A stretch of 64,000 bases of DNA from an uncultured Clostridia bacterium (lineage in GTDB: Bacteria > Bacillota > Clostridia > Oscillospirales > Acutalibacteraceae), in assembly GCA_947630285.1 (NCBI GenBank), contig CANRHD010000001.1, positions 186,001 through 250,000 on the forward strand, read 5' to 3'. The notes beneath the pieces were generated by a model that searched no databases, had not been told where the DNA came from, and was given only the letters and a program-made list of their open reading frames with translations. Of this stretch, positions 16,845-25,446 are shown one piece after another. Within the stretch, counting starts at the first letter, position 1; the number at the start of each line of letters is the position of its first letter. The position numbers and the translations under genes were made by a program.

Positions 16845-18413
16845 ATGAACACAACTATGATTTTCACCTTATGCCTTATCGTATGCTTTTTCGCATTGAT
16901 GATAGGCATAGGCGTCAAGTCAAGAAAACACGCAACGGATGTAAACGGCTTTGTCTTGGGCTCACGCTCGGTAGGCCCGTGGCTTAGTGCGTTTGCTTTC
17001 GGAACATCTTACTTTTCGGCGGTTATTTTTGTAGGCTATGCCGGACAGTTCGGCTGGAATTTCGGCCTTGCGTCAACCTGGATAGGCCTCGGAAACGCCT
17101 TTATAGGCTCTCTGCTCGCCTGGACCATACTCGGCAGAAGGACAAGGATCATGACCCAGCATTTGTCCTCAAAAACCATGCCCGATTTCTTCGGCTCAAG
17201 GTTTGAGTCAAAGGGGCTTAAAATTGCGGCATCGGTTATAACATTTGTTTTCTTAATCCCCTACACCGCTTCGTTATTTAACGGCCTTTCAAGGCTCTTT
17301 TCCATGGCGTTTAACGGTATCGACTACTCGGTATGCGTTATCTTAATGTCATTGCTTACGGGACTTTATGTTCTTATAGGCGGTTATATGGCAACGGCTA
17401 TCAACGACTTTATCCAGGGTCTTATAATGCTTTGCGGTATAGTTGCGGTAATACTTGCCGTGCTCAACGACAACGGCGGTCTTTTAGAGGCCACAAAATC
17501 GCTTGCCGCAGTCGAGGGCGACGCAGGCTGGCTCGGAGCTTACTCCTCTTTCCTCGGACCGAACCCCGTATTCCTGCTTTTCGTAGTAATGCTGACCTCC
17601 TTAGGCACATGGGGACTTCCTCAAATGGTAGGCAAGTTCTATGCCATTAAAAATGAAGATTCGATAAAGAAAGGCACCGTAATCTCCACAATTTTCGCCA
17701 TAGTTGTCGCCGGCGGCTGTTATTTCCTGGGCGGCTTCGGCAGGCTTTACAATATTGATGTTGCCGCAGAGGGCTTTGACGCAGTTATCCCGACTATGCT
17801 CTCAACCCTTTCACCCATAATCATAGGCATAGTTATAGTGCTTGTTCTCTCGGCTTCAATGTCCACGCTTTCATCTCTTGTTCTGACAAGCGGCTCGACC
17901 GTAACTCTCGATTTGATAGCTCCGCTTACCAAAAAAGAGTTCAGCGAAAAAAAGAAAATGTTAGTAATGAGAACATTAATTGTTGTATTTATCGTAATTT
18001 CTGCTATAATAGCAATTAAGCAGGCAAAAAGTAAGAGCTTGTTTATTGCGCAGATGATGGGCGTTTCCTGGGGAGCGCTTGCAGGTGCGTTCTTAGCTCC
18101 TTTCTTATACGGCCTGTACTATAAAAAGACAACGAAGGCTGCTGTTATTGTATCGTTCATTTACGGCGTGGGTCTTGAGGTCATTCAGCTTTGCATCTCG
18201 CTGGGACTGTTCAAGTTCGCCGACGGCTCGGTACTTTCGTTCGTATTTACAAACTCCTTGTATTCGGGCGTATTTGCAATGGTTGGCGGTTTGATAATTG
18301 TTCCCGTTGTAAGCCTTATTACGCAGAAGACCCTGCCCAAAAATGTTGACAAGATGTTTGAATGTTACAACGATACAAAGACGGTTGAAATTACTGACAG
18401 CCTCGGTAAGTAA
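16845..18413 (+). CDS. Sodium:solute symporter (SSS family)
   Basis: A 522-residue integral membrane protein with about 13 hydrophobic segments, the usual size for the SSS family that includes the proline and pantothenate carriers. It begins with a membrane segment (TMIFTLCLIVCFFALMIG) and contains the family-type stretches AFGTSYFSAVIFVGYAG and LSASMSTLSSLVLTSGS near the sodium site. GGAGG lies before the ATG. Lying between an acyl-CoA ligase and iorA, it probably imports the organic acid used here; the substrate cannot be read from sequence. Confidence 0.9.
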   Translation: MNTTMIFTLCLIVCFFALMIGIGVKSRKHATDVNGFVLGSRSVGPWLSAFAFGTSYFSAVIFVGYAGQFGWNFGLASTWIGLGNAFIGSLLAWTILGRRTRIMTQHLSSKTMPDFFGSRFESKGLKIAASVITFVFLIPYTASLFNGLSRLFSMAFNGIDYSVCVILMSLLTGLYVLIGGYMATAINDFIQGLIMLCGIVAVILAVLNDNGGLLEATKSLAAVEGDAGWLGAYSSFLGPNPVFLLFVVMLTSLGTWGLPQMVGKFYAIKNEDSIKKGTVISTIFAIVVAGGCYFLGGFGRLYNIDVAAEGFDAVIPTMLSTLSPIIIGIVIVLVLSASMSTLSSLVLTSGSTVTLDLIAPLTKKEFSEKKKMLVMRTLIVVFIVISAIIAIKQAKSKSLFIAQMMGVSWGALAGAFLAPFLYGLYYKKTTKAAVIVSFIYGVGLEVIQLCISLGLFKFADGSVLSFVFTNSLYSGVFAMVGGLIIVPVVSLITQKTLPKNVDKMFECYNDTKTVEITDSLGK

Positions 18414-18437
18414 TTTGATTGAAACAGGGTGAAAGAT

Positions 18438-20174
18438 TTGAAGAAACTTATGCTCGGCAATGAGGCCATTGCACGAGGTCTTTACGAGGCCGGAGTTAAG
18501 CTTGTATCAAGCTATCCCGGCACGCCGTCAACGGAAATTACGGAATTTGCCGCAAAATACGATGAAATCTACTGCGAGTGGGCGCCGAACGAAAAGGTTG
18601 CCACAGAAGTGGCTTTCGGCGCATCATTAAGGGGAATACGCAGCGCCTGCGCCATGAAGCATGTCGGCTTAAATGTTGCCGCCGACCCGTTGTTTACGCT
18701 TTCATACACGGGCGTAACCGGCGGTATGGTGCTGTTTGTTGCGGACGACCCTGCCATGCACTCTTCGCAAAACGAGCAGGATTCCCGTCATTACGCCATA
18801 GCCGCAAAGGTTCCCATGCTCGAACCTGCCGACTCGGCGGAGGCAAAGGATTTTGTAAAGGAAGCTTACCGTATCTCGGAAGAATACGACACTCCCGTTA
18901 TTATCCGTATGTGCACGAGAATAGCCCATTCGCAGAGCTCGGTCGAGCTGTGCGAGAGGGAGGAAATTCCGCTTGCGCCGTATGAGAAAAATCCGCAGAA
19001 ATACATAATGGCTCCGGCAAACGCAATTAAACGCCACCCCTTTGTTGAGGAAAGAACGAAAAAGCTTGTCGCACTTGGGGAAACAAGCGCATTGAACCGT
19101 GTTGAAAAAACAAGCGGCGAAACAGGCATTATTTGCTCGGGCACCTGCTACAATTATGTTAAGGAAGTTTTCGGCGACAGCGTTTCGGTGTTAAAGCTCG
19201 GAATTATCAATCCTTTACCCGTCGATTTAATTAAGGACTTTGCCGCCGGGGTTAAAAAGCTTTATGTAATAGAAGAGCTTGACCCCATCATTGAAACCCA
19301 TCTAAACAACATAGGCGTTAAATGTATCGGCAAGGAAATGTTTTCAATACTCGGCGAATTTAATCAAAACACAATTCGCCGGGCTTTCGGTCTTTCAATC
19401 CCCGAAAATACTGCGACCGACAATGCGGTTCCCGTGCGTCCGCCGGTTATGTGCGCAGGCTGTCCGCACAGGGGTCTGTTCTACACATTGGCAAAGCACA
19501 AAATAACCGCTTTAGGCGATATAGGCTGTTACACGCTGGGAAGCGCCGCTCCCCTTTTCGCCCTGGATTCGACGCTTTGTATGGGCGCCTCCGTTTCGGG
19601 GCTTCACGGCTTTAACAAGGCCGGCGGAGCGGAAAGCGAAAAGAAAACCGTCTGCGTTATAGGCGACTCGACCTTTATGCACTCGGGCATTACGGGGCTT
19701 GTAAACATTGCTTACAATGCGTCAAACTCTACGGTTATAATTCTCGATAACTCTATAACGGGTATGACGGGGCATCAGCAGAACCCGACTACCGGCTACA
19801 ATATTAAGGGCGAGCCTGCCGCGGCGGTCAACCTTGAAAAGCTCTGCCGCTCCATCGGAATTGAGAGGGTCAGGGTCGTTGACCCGTACAATCTCAAAGA
19901 ATGTGAGGACGCTGTTATTGAGGAGCTTGCGGTTGAAGCTCCCTCCGTAATCATTTCAAGAAGACCGTGTATGCTTCTTAAATATGTTAAGGCTAAGCCC
20001 CCTGTCACGGTAAACGAGGACAAATGCGTAGGCTGTAAAATGTGTATGAAAATAGGCTGTCCTGCCATCAGCATTAAGAACAAGAAAGCCCACATTGACT
20101 TTACCCAATGTGTAGGCTGTGATGTTTGCACGCAGATGTGCAGAGTAAACGCTATAGAAAAGGGGGAAAGATAA
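18438..20174 (+). CDS. iorA: Indolepyruvate:ferredoxin oxidoreductase, alpha subunit
   Basis: TPP-dependent subunit that oxidatively decarboxylates arylpyruvates (indolepyruvate, phenylpyruvate, hydroxyphenylpyruvate) to aryl-acetyl-CoA, reducing ferredoxin. The protein is 578 residues. It starts MKKLMLGNEAIARGLYEAG, has the YPGTPSTEITEF segment, a TPP-binding part (GDIGCYTLG, GDSTFMHSGITGLVN, DNSITGMTGHQ) and two C-terminal ferredoxin-type clusters (CVGCKMCMKIGCP, CVGCDVCTQMC). I chose the TTG at 18438 because AGGGTG lies six bases upstream and homologues start there; a GTG at 18429 would add three residues. The stop abuts the iorB start. Confidence 0.93.
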   Translation: MKKLMLGNEAIARGLYEAGVKLVSSYPGTPSTEITEFAAKYDEIYCEWAPNEKVATEVAFGASLRGIRSACAMKHVGLNVAADPLFTLSYTGVTGGMVLFVADDPAMHSSQNEQDSRHYAIAAKVPMLEPADSAEAKDFVKEAYRISEEYDTPVIIRMCTRIAHSQSSVELCEREEIPLAPYEKNPQKYIMAPANAIKRHPFVEERTKKLVALGETSALNRVEKTSGETGIICSGTCYNYVKEVFGDSVSVLKLGIINPLPVDLIKDFAAGVKKLYVIEELDPIIETHLNNIGVKCIGKEMFSILGEFNQNTIRRAFGLSIPENTATDNAVPVRPPVMCAGCPHRGLFYTLAKHKITALGDIGCYTLGSAAPLFALDSTLCMGASVSGLHGFNKAGGAESEKKTVCVIGDSTFMHSGITGLVNIAYNASNSTVIILDNSITGMTGHQQNPTTGYNIKGEPAAAVNLEKLCRSIGIERVRVVDPYNLKECEDAVIEELAVEAPSVIISRRPCMLLKYVKAKPPVTVNEDKCVGCKMCMKIGCPAISIKNKKAHIDFTQCVGCDVCTQMCRVNAIEKGER

Positions 20175-20747
20175 ATGGATACCAAGAACATTATGATTGT
20201 CGGCGTAGGCGGTCAGGGAAGCCTTTTGGCAAGTAAGCTTTTGGGCTCTCTGCTCACCGACGAGGGATACGATGTAAAAGTCAGCGAGGTTCACGGTATG
20301 AGCCAGAGGGGCGGTTCGGTTGTAACCTATGTCCGCTTTGGCGACAAGGTTTATTCCCCTGTAATAAGCGAGGGCGAGGCCGATGTTATAGTCTCGTTTG
20401 AAAAGATTGAGGCGGCAAGGCATCTTGCCTGTCTTAAAAAAGACGGTAAAATAATAGTAAACACTCAGGAAATTGACCCCATGCCCGTTATAACGGGTGC
20501 GGCCGAATATCCGTCCGATATAATTGACGAAATTAAGTCAAAGGGGGTTTTTGTTGACGATATTGACGCCCTTGAGCTTGCAAAGCAGGCTGGAAACGCC
20601 AAAAGCGTTAATATAGTCCTTATGGGCAGAGTTGCGAAGTACTTTGATATTCCCTACGAAAAATGGATTGCCGCTATTGAGAAAATCGTTAAGCCGCAAT
20701 TTGTTGAAGTAAACAAAAAAGCCTTTAATTTAGGCTATAATGTATAA
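20175..20747 (+). CDS. iorB: Indolepyruvate:ferredoxin oxidoreductase, beta subunit
   Basis: A 190-residue gamma/beta-type subunit of 2-oxoacid oxidoreductases, which completes the IorA enzyme and binds CoA. It has the family N-terminus NIMIVGVGGQGSLLASKLL and the motif VSEVHGMSQRGGSVVTYVRFG. The ATG follows the iorA stop with no gap, so the subunits are translationally coupled in equal amounts. Length is normal for IorB. Confidence 0.95.
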   Translation: MDTKNIMIVGVGGQGSLLASKLLGSLLTDEGYDVKVSEVHGMSQRGGSVVTYVRFGDKVYSPVISEGEADVIVSFEKIEAARHLACLKKDGKIIVNTQEIDPMPVITGAAEYPSDIIDEIKSKGVFVDDIDALELAKQAGNAKSVNIVLMGRVAKYFDIPYEKWIAAIEKIVKPQFVEVNKKAFNLGYNV

Positions 20748-20759
20748 AGGAGAATGACT

Positions 20760-22070
20760 ATGGCACAGCACTACTATCAACCCGAAATCGAAACCGCATC
20801 AAGAGAAAAAATACTTGAAATCCAAAACGAAAAAATTGTAAAGCAGGTTCGTCATGTTTATGACAATGTGCCTTACTACAGAAAGCTTATGGAGGAAAAA
20901 GGCGTTACGCCCGACGACATTAAAAGCGTTGACGATATTAAGAAGCTTCCCTTTTTGACAAAGGCGGATCTTCGTGACGCTTACCCCTACGGTCTGCTGG
21001 GTACCGACCTTAAAAAATGCGTAAGGATACAGTCAACCTCAGGTACTACGGGCAAAAGAGTTGTTGCGTTCTATACCCAGGAGGATATAGATATTTGGGA
21101 AGAATGCTGTGCGAGAGCCATTGTTGCCGCAGGCGGAACAAACGAAGATGTTTGTCAGGTCTGCTACGGCTACGGTCTTTTCACGGGCGGCCCCGGTCTT
21201 AACGGCGGTTCTCACAAGGTAGGCTGTCTTACGCTCCCGATGTCGTCGGGAAATACCGAGCGTCAAATTCAGTTTATGATGGATCTCGGCTCTACCATAC
21301 TCTGTTGTACCCCCTCCTATGCCGCATACATAGGCGAGTCGCTTGCAGAAGCCGGCTACAAGCCTGAGGACAACAAATTAAAGGCAGGTATTTTCGGCGC
21401 AGAACCCTGGACCGAGGAAATGAGAAGAAGCATCGAAAAGAGCCTCGGCATAAAGGCATACGATATTTACGGACTGACCGAAACAAGCGGCCCCGGAGTA
21501 TCCTTTGAGTGCAGTGAGCAAACGGGTATGCACATAAACGAGGACCATTTCTATGCGGAAATCATCGACCCCGACACGGGAGAGGTTCTCCCCGAGGGTT
21601 CAAAAGGCGAGCTTGTGTTCACCTCTCTTGACAAGGAGGCGTTTCCGCTTCTCCGTTACAGGACGAGAGATATATGCGTACTAAGCCGCAAAAAATGCTC
21701 CTGCGGCAGAACGCATGTTAAAATGAGCAAGCCCATGGGCAGAAGCGACGATATGCTCATTATAAGAGGCGTTAATGTATTCCCGAGCCAGATTGAAACG
21801 GTACTTCTCAACGAGGGATATACGCCTAACTATCAGATACTCGTAGACAGGGTAAATAACAGCGATACCATTGATATAAATGTTGAGCTTACCCCCGAAC
21901 AGTTCTCTGACAAGGTAAGCGAAACGCAGGCTAAAGAAAAGGCTTTGGAGAGCGCAATGCGTACAATGCTCGGAATAGGCCCCAAGGTTCATTTGGTTCC
22001 GCCGAAATCCGTTGTCCGCAGTGAGGGCAAGGCCGTCAGAGTTATTGATAAGCGCAAGCTTCATGATTGA
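20760..22070 (+). CDS. paaK: Phenylacetate-CoA ligase
   Basis: Interconverts aryl acetates and their CoA thioesters with ATP/AMP. The 436-residue protein has the PaaK-type signature VRIQSTSGTTGKR, YDIYGLTETSGPG, YRTRDICVL and the C-terminal GRSDDMLIIRGVNVFPSQIE. Next to iorAB it most likely converts the aryl-acetyl-CoA produced to the free acid with ATP gain, as proposed for amino-acid fermenting archaea, or activates imported acid. The first ATG at 20754 is only one base after AAAGGAG; the second at 20760 is at proper distance, so I use it. Confidence 0.93.
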   Translation: MAQHYYQPEIETASREKILEIQNEKIVKQVRHVYDNVPYYRKLMEEKGVTPDDIKSVDDIKKLPFLTKADLRDAYPYGLLGTDLKKCVRIQSTSGTTGKRVVAFYTQEDIDIWEECCARAIVAAGGTNEDVCQVCYGYGLFTGGPGLNGGSHKVGCLTLPMSSGNTERQIQFMMDLGSTILCCTPSYAAYIGESLAEAGYKPEDNKLKAGIFGAEPWTEEMRRSIEKSLGIKAYDIYGLTETSGPGVSFECSEQTGMHINEDHFYAEIIDPDTGEVLPEGSKGELVFTSLDKEAFPLLRYRTRDICVLSRKKCSCGRTHVKMSKPMGRSDDMLIIRGVNVFPSQIETVLLNEGYTPNYQILVDRVNNSDTIDINVELTPEQFSDKVSETQAKEKALESAMRTMLGIGPKVHLVPPKSVVRSEGKAVRVIDKRKLHD

Positions 22071-22082
22071 GGAGGATTTGGT

Positions 22083-22502
22083 ATGTCTATTAAGCAGTTA
22101 TCAGTTTTTGTTGAAAACAAACCCGGTAAACTTTTGGAAATAGTAAAAACCCTTGCAGAAGCAGAAATCAATATACGAGCAATGAGCATAGCGGACACCA
22201 GGGACTTCGGCATACTCCGTTTGATAGTTTCCGACATCGAAAAGGCGAAGGAGATACTCTCCGACGACTGCGTTGTTACGGTTACCGAAGTTATTGCAGT
22301 TGAAATGAGCGACAAGGCAGGCGCTCTTTCAAATGTGCTTAAAGCTTTCGGAGAGGCCGAAATAAACATTGAATATATGTACGCTTTTACGGCTTCCACG
22401 GAGCTCGGCGCATATGTTGTTATCCGTGTTGACGACAACTGCGCCGCAGAAAAGGTACTTGCGCAGGAAGGCATAGCCACGCTTGATGTTTCGGCTATCT
22501 GA
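22083..22502 (+). CDS. Tandem ACT-domain protein
   Basis: A 139-residue protein made of two ACT domains, small amino-acid-sensing folds (first from SVFVENKPGKLLEIVKTLAE, second from SDKAGALSNVLKAFGEAEI). Such proteins often sit after paaK in arylpyruvate clusters and probably sense aromatic amino acids to tune the ligase or oxidoreductase; that role is inferred. GGAGG lies before the ATG, partly overlapping the paaK stop. It is the last gene of the operon. Confidence 0.9.
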   Translation: MSIKQLSVFVENKPGKLLEIVKTLAEAEINIRAMSIADTRDFGILRLIVSDIEKAKEILSDDCVVTVTEVIAVEMSDKAGALSNVLKAFGEAEINIEYMYAFTASTELGAYVVIRVDDNCAAEKVLAQEGIATLDVSAI

Positions 22503-22544
22503 AAAAGTAACCTATCTGTCATCAGAATTTTATAATAATTAATA

Positions 22545-22796
22545 ATTAAAGTTTTCGGCCGCATTTTTCAAAAAGAGATTCCCCTGTCAGGGGAAATGTC
22601 TGCGAAGCGGACAAAAGGGTAAGGGTCGAGGGGCAAAGCCCTCGTCGCAGTCCGCAGACTGCGAAACACCTGTACTTCATAAAGCGCAGGAGGGGCGCAA
22701 AACAGTTCGGTGAACTGTTTTGCGTTGGGGAACCCTCGCCGAGGGGTCCCCGTAAGCTTATTCCTTTTATTCATACTCCGGCCGAAAACTTTTAAT
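22545..22796 (+). repeat. Structured repeat element, copy A
   Basis: One of four related non-coding elements. It has GAGGGGCAAAGCCCTC, GCAGTCCGCAGACTGC, a perfect 13-bp stem (CGCAAAACAGTTC with its complement, three-base loop) and GGGGAACCC...GGGGTCCCC in that order. It carries the long inner module with ATTCCCCTGTCAGGGGAAAT. Unlike the others its two ends are inverted repeats (ATTAAAGTTTTCGGCCG at 22545-22561 and its near complement at 22779-22796). It sits after the ACT gene and before the operon terminator. The wider gap 22503-22918 holds this, that terminator and the nitroreductase leader. Confidence 0.85.
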
Positions 22797-22822
22797 ATTT
22801 TCCAACATTTTATGCCAAAATG

Positions 22823-22857
22823 AAATCAGTTGTATTACCGCAACTGATTTTTTGGTT
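22823..22857 (+). terminator. Terminator downstream of the ior/paaK operon
   Basis: AAATCAGTTG/CAACTGATTT perfect 10-bp stem (22823-22832, 22841-22850) followed by a T-rich run. It is separated from the ACT gene by repeat copy A. Confidence 0.8.
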
Positions 22858-22918
22858 TTAAAAGCTGAAATTTTATGGTAAAATATTATTATCAAATATC
22901 AAAAAGGAGCAAACGGCA

Positions 22919-23431
22919 ATGGAATTTTTCGATACGGTAAAAAACAGGTATTCCTGTAAAAAGTTTAACGGAGAAAGCGTTGAAAAGGAAAAGCTTGAAA
23001 TGATACTCGAGGCAGGCAGGCTTGCTCCGACCGCAAAAAATCTTCAGGAACAGCATATCTATGTTGCGCAAAGCAAAGAGGCGCTTGCAAAAATCGACGC
23101 CTCCACCCCCTGCCGCTACAATGCAGGAACCGTTTTGGTTGTTGCCTACGACAGGGATAACTGCTATACTTATCCTGGCGGCAAGCACAGCTCCGGCGTG
23201 GAGGACGCCGCCATCGTGGCGACGCATATGCTTTTGGCGGCGCAGGCCGTCGGCGTTGACAGCTGTTGGCTTAACTGCTTTGACCCCGAAAAGCTCAAGG
23301 CGGATTTGGGCTTAAAGGAAAACGAAGAAATAATGATGCTTATGGATTTAGGCTATGCCGCAGAGGGCTTTTCACCGCTTGAAAACCACTTTAAAAGAAA
23401 GCCTGTTTCCGAAACCGTCAGCTTTATTTGA
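22919..23431 (+). CDS. Nitroreductase family FMN protein
   Basis: A 170-residue FMN-dependent NAD(P)H oxidoreductase. The N-terminus EFFDTVKNRYSCKKFNGESV with the arginine-serine type FMN phosphate contact, LEAGRLAPTAKNLQ, and the C-terminal LGYAAEGFSPLENHFKRKP are characteristic of the nitroreductase fold. The physiological substrate is unknown. It is a single gene flanked by repeat copies A and B in opposite orientation. AAAAGGAG precedes the ATG. Confidence 0.88.
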   Translation: MEFFDTVKNRYSCKKFNGESVEKEKLEMILEAGRLAPTAKNLQEQHIYVAQSKEALAKIDASTPCRYNAGTVLVVAYDRDNCYTYPGGKHSSGVEDAAIVATHMLLAAQAVGVDSCWLNCFDPEKLKADLGLKENEEIMMLMDLGYAAEGFSPLENHFKRKPVSETVSFI

Positions 23432-23460
23432 GCTTTATACCGCAGATGAGGTAAAAATAG

Positions 23461-23487
23461 GAGCGTGGGATTTGACCCACGCTCTTT
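23461..23487 (+). terminator. Terminator hairpin, gene-proximal duplicate at copy B
   Basis: GAGCGTGGG/CCCACGCTC 9-bp stem, six-base loop, only three T. Identical over 27 bases to 23723-23749, which keeps the T-rich tail. This copy has lost its tail to the repeat. Confidence 0.85.
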
Positions 23488-23722
23488 GCGTGCAGAAAAA
23501 GCAGTTTTACAAAGTCTACGGCGCAATAGAAATCAGCTCACGGGGAACCCCCGGCGAGGGTTCCCCAACGCAAAACAGTTCACCGAACTGTTTTGCGCCC
23601 CTCCTGCGCTTTATGAAGTACAGGTATTTCGCAGTCTGCGGACTGCGACGGGGGCTTTGCCCCTCGACCCTACCGCCTTTTGAAAAAGGCGGCCGAAAAC
23701 TTTTAATACTATTACAAAACGA
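23488..23722 (-). repeat. Structured repeat element, copy B
   Basis: A 235-bp copy in the opposite orientation to copies A, C and D. Read on the minus strand it shows TTTTCGGCCGCC, the short inner module (GCGGT instead of the long one), GGGGCAAAGCCCC, GCAGTCCGCAGACTGC, the 13-bp stem around GGT, and a perfect GGGGAACCC/GGGTTCCCC stem. It is bracketed by 27-bp direct repeats of the nitroreductase terminator hairpin. The gap 23432-23766 holds only this and the two hairpins. Confidence 0.88.
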
Positions 23723-23749
23723 GAGCGTGGGATTTGACCCACGCTCTTT
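23723..23749 (+). terminator. Terminator hairpin, distal duplicate at copy B
   Basis: Same 27 bases as 23461-23487, here followed by AATTTTATT, so it is the copy with the full terminator tail. It may also serve the convergent lipoprotein gene. Confidence 0.85.
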
Positions 23750-23766
23750 AATTTTATTCTTTGCTT

Positions 23767-25446
23767 TTATTTAAAAAGGTTTTTAATTCTTTGGACAAAT
23801 CCGACTTTCTGGGTTTGCACTGAAGACTGCGCTTCTTGTACGGGTATCTCTATCGCCTGCGTCTTATATGTGAACATTACGGAAGATTTTACGCCGTCCG
23901 CTTTGCCCGTGAATATATCGTACTGCGAACCGAAAGTCAGCCACTCTTTCATTCTGCCTGCAAGCGCCTGCGTCTGCTCCTGCGAAAGATTTATCGAGCC
24001 CGTGTATTTTTGGGCGGTTTTCATTATGGCGTCAATTTTTTTGGAATTGTCCTCGCTTGCAAGACTGCCGACCAGCTCAAGCACATCTTTATTCTTTTCG
24101 ATTGTTGAAAGCACGGATTTTAACTTTTCAAGGGTTTGCGGCAGGTTGTCGAGCATAGCCGCTGTTTCCGGGTCTTTCATATCCTGCGACATGGCCTGCA
24201 TAACGGGCATTATATCGTTGAGGTCATTGGCTATTACGGAAATATCCGAAAGCCCCGAGGAAAGATTGGGAAGCACCTCAAGAAGCGCCTTAACCGCAGG
24301 GTCGTTTAAGGTGGAGGATATTTGCTTTAAATCCGCCTTTTCAAGGTCGTCTACAAGCTTGCCGAGCTTTTGTATGTTTTCCTCCGTCATATATTTGCCG
24401 AAGGTCTTTACAAGCTTTTCGTTCTGAGTATAAAGATTTACCGCCTCCTCAACTGCGCCCATCATATCCTCTATTTTATTTGAGTCGCCGTAAAGCAGAT
24501 TGATTACCTTGTTTATGTCAAGGCCGTTCATCGCCGTTCTGACGCTCTCAATATCGGACAGCACGCCCTTTATCTCGTCAACCGAATCGGGCAGGCTTCC
24601 GTTGCCGAACGAGCCCAGAGAGGAAAAAGGCATAACGGCAAACATCATATTGCCAAGCTCAAAGTTTTCGGCCTGCGCCGTGATTGTAAATGTATCGGAA
24701 TACATTGATTTATCAATGAACGACGATTTAAGCGAGGACAGTCCGAGACTTTCGTCCATACCGGGAACGCCGACAAAGAAAGCTATCTGTTTAGCCCCGT
24801 CGCTGAGGGTTGAACCGTTTTCGACGCTGATATTTTTAAACACGCCTTCCTGCATTATCATTCCGCCTGCCAAAATCATCGGACAGCAAACGGTATATTT
24901 CTTTGAGTCGATATTTACCGTCTTTTTCAATGTGTTCTGCGCCTTTATAACGATTTTAACATTGCCCGACTTTCCGGCTATATCGTCTGCGCTTATCTGT
25001 GAATCGTTAAGGTAATAGCTTATTTTAAACTTAACGGGCGGTTCTTTGTCGGTAACGCCGCTGTAATAGAGGTCGGTGGTATCCATATTCCACAGAATGA
25101 ACTCGCCGTCCTCTTTGGCCTGCGCCAGGGACTTTACATTCCTTATATCGCTTAACGGGCTTTTATCCCTGATTTTTGTCTGCGGCGTATCGGTATGGAG
25201 CCAATCCGTGACGCTTAACTTATCGACGCTTCCGTCCTTTTTCAGATTTACATAAACCGTTTCTTCCTTGCTCACATTTTGCGCAAAGCTGTCATAGTTT
25301 TTTTCCGTATATTCCTGCTCGCCCGAATCGTCAAGCAAAATTTCATTATCCGTTGTCGGCTTCTTGGAACAGCCTGCGAACGCCGTCAGCGCAAGGACCG
25401 CCGAAAGCAATACACATAAGAATTTGTACGCTGTTTTATTACGCAT
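23767..25446 (-). CDS. Lipoprotein of an MMPL efflux operon
   Basis: A 559-residue secreted lipoprotein of unknown exact function. It has a signal peptide with lipobox LTAFAGC (Cys at about 26), a beta-rich region (about 60-260) and a long helical region (about 270-500) with regular leucines suggesting coiled coil, ending in a basic tail (RIKNLFK). The start overlaps the end of the MMPL transporter gene by eight bases, and the same trio (TetR, MMPL pump, lipoprotein) recurs in clostridia, so it probably acts as an extracytoplasmic partner of the pump. No catalytic motif was seen. Confidence 0.82.
   Translation of the reverse strand: MRNKTAYKFLCVLLSAVLALTAFAGCSKKPTTDNEILLDDSGEQEYTEKNYDSFAQNVSKEETVYVNLKKDGSVDKLSVTDWLHTDTPQTKIRDKSPLSDIRNVKSLAQAKEDGEFILWNMDTTDLYYSGVTDKEPPVKFKISYYLNDSQISADDIAGKSGNVKIVIKAQNTLKKTVNIDSKKYTVCCPMILAGGMIMQEGVFKNISVENGSTLSDGAKQIAFFVGVPGMDESLGLSSLKSSFIDKSMYSDTFTITAQAENFELGNMMFAVMPFSSLGSFGNGSLPDSVDEIKGVLSDIESVRTAMNGLDINKVINLLYGDSNKIEDMMGAVEEAVNLYTQNEKLVKTFGKYMTEENIQKLGKLVDDLEKADLKQISSTLNDPAVKALLEVLPNLSSGLSDISVIANDLNDIMPVMQAMSQDMKDPETAAMLDNLPQTLEKLKSVLSTIEKNKDVLELVGSLASEDNSKKIDAIMKTAQKYTGSINLSQEQTQALAGRMKEWLTFGSQYDIFTGKADGVKSSVMFTYKTQAIEIPVQEAQSSVQTQKVGFVQRIKNLFK

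Noticed and set aside
22568-22774. Protein frame in repeat copy A
   Set aside because: No ribosome site, ends differ between copies, and DNA structure explains the conservation.
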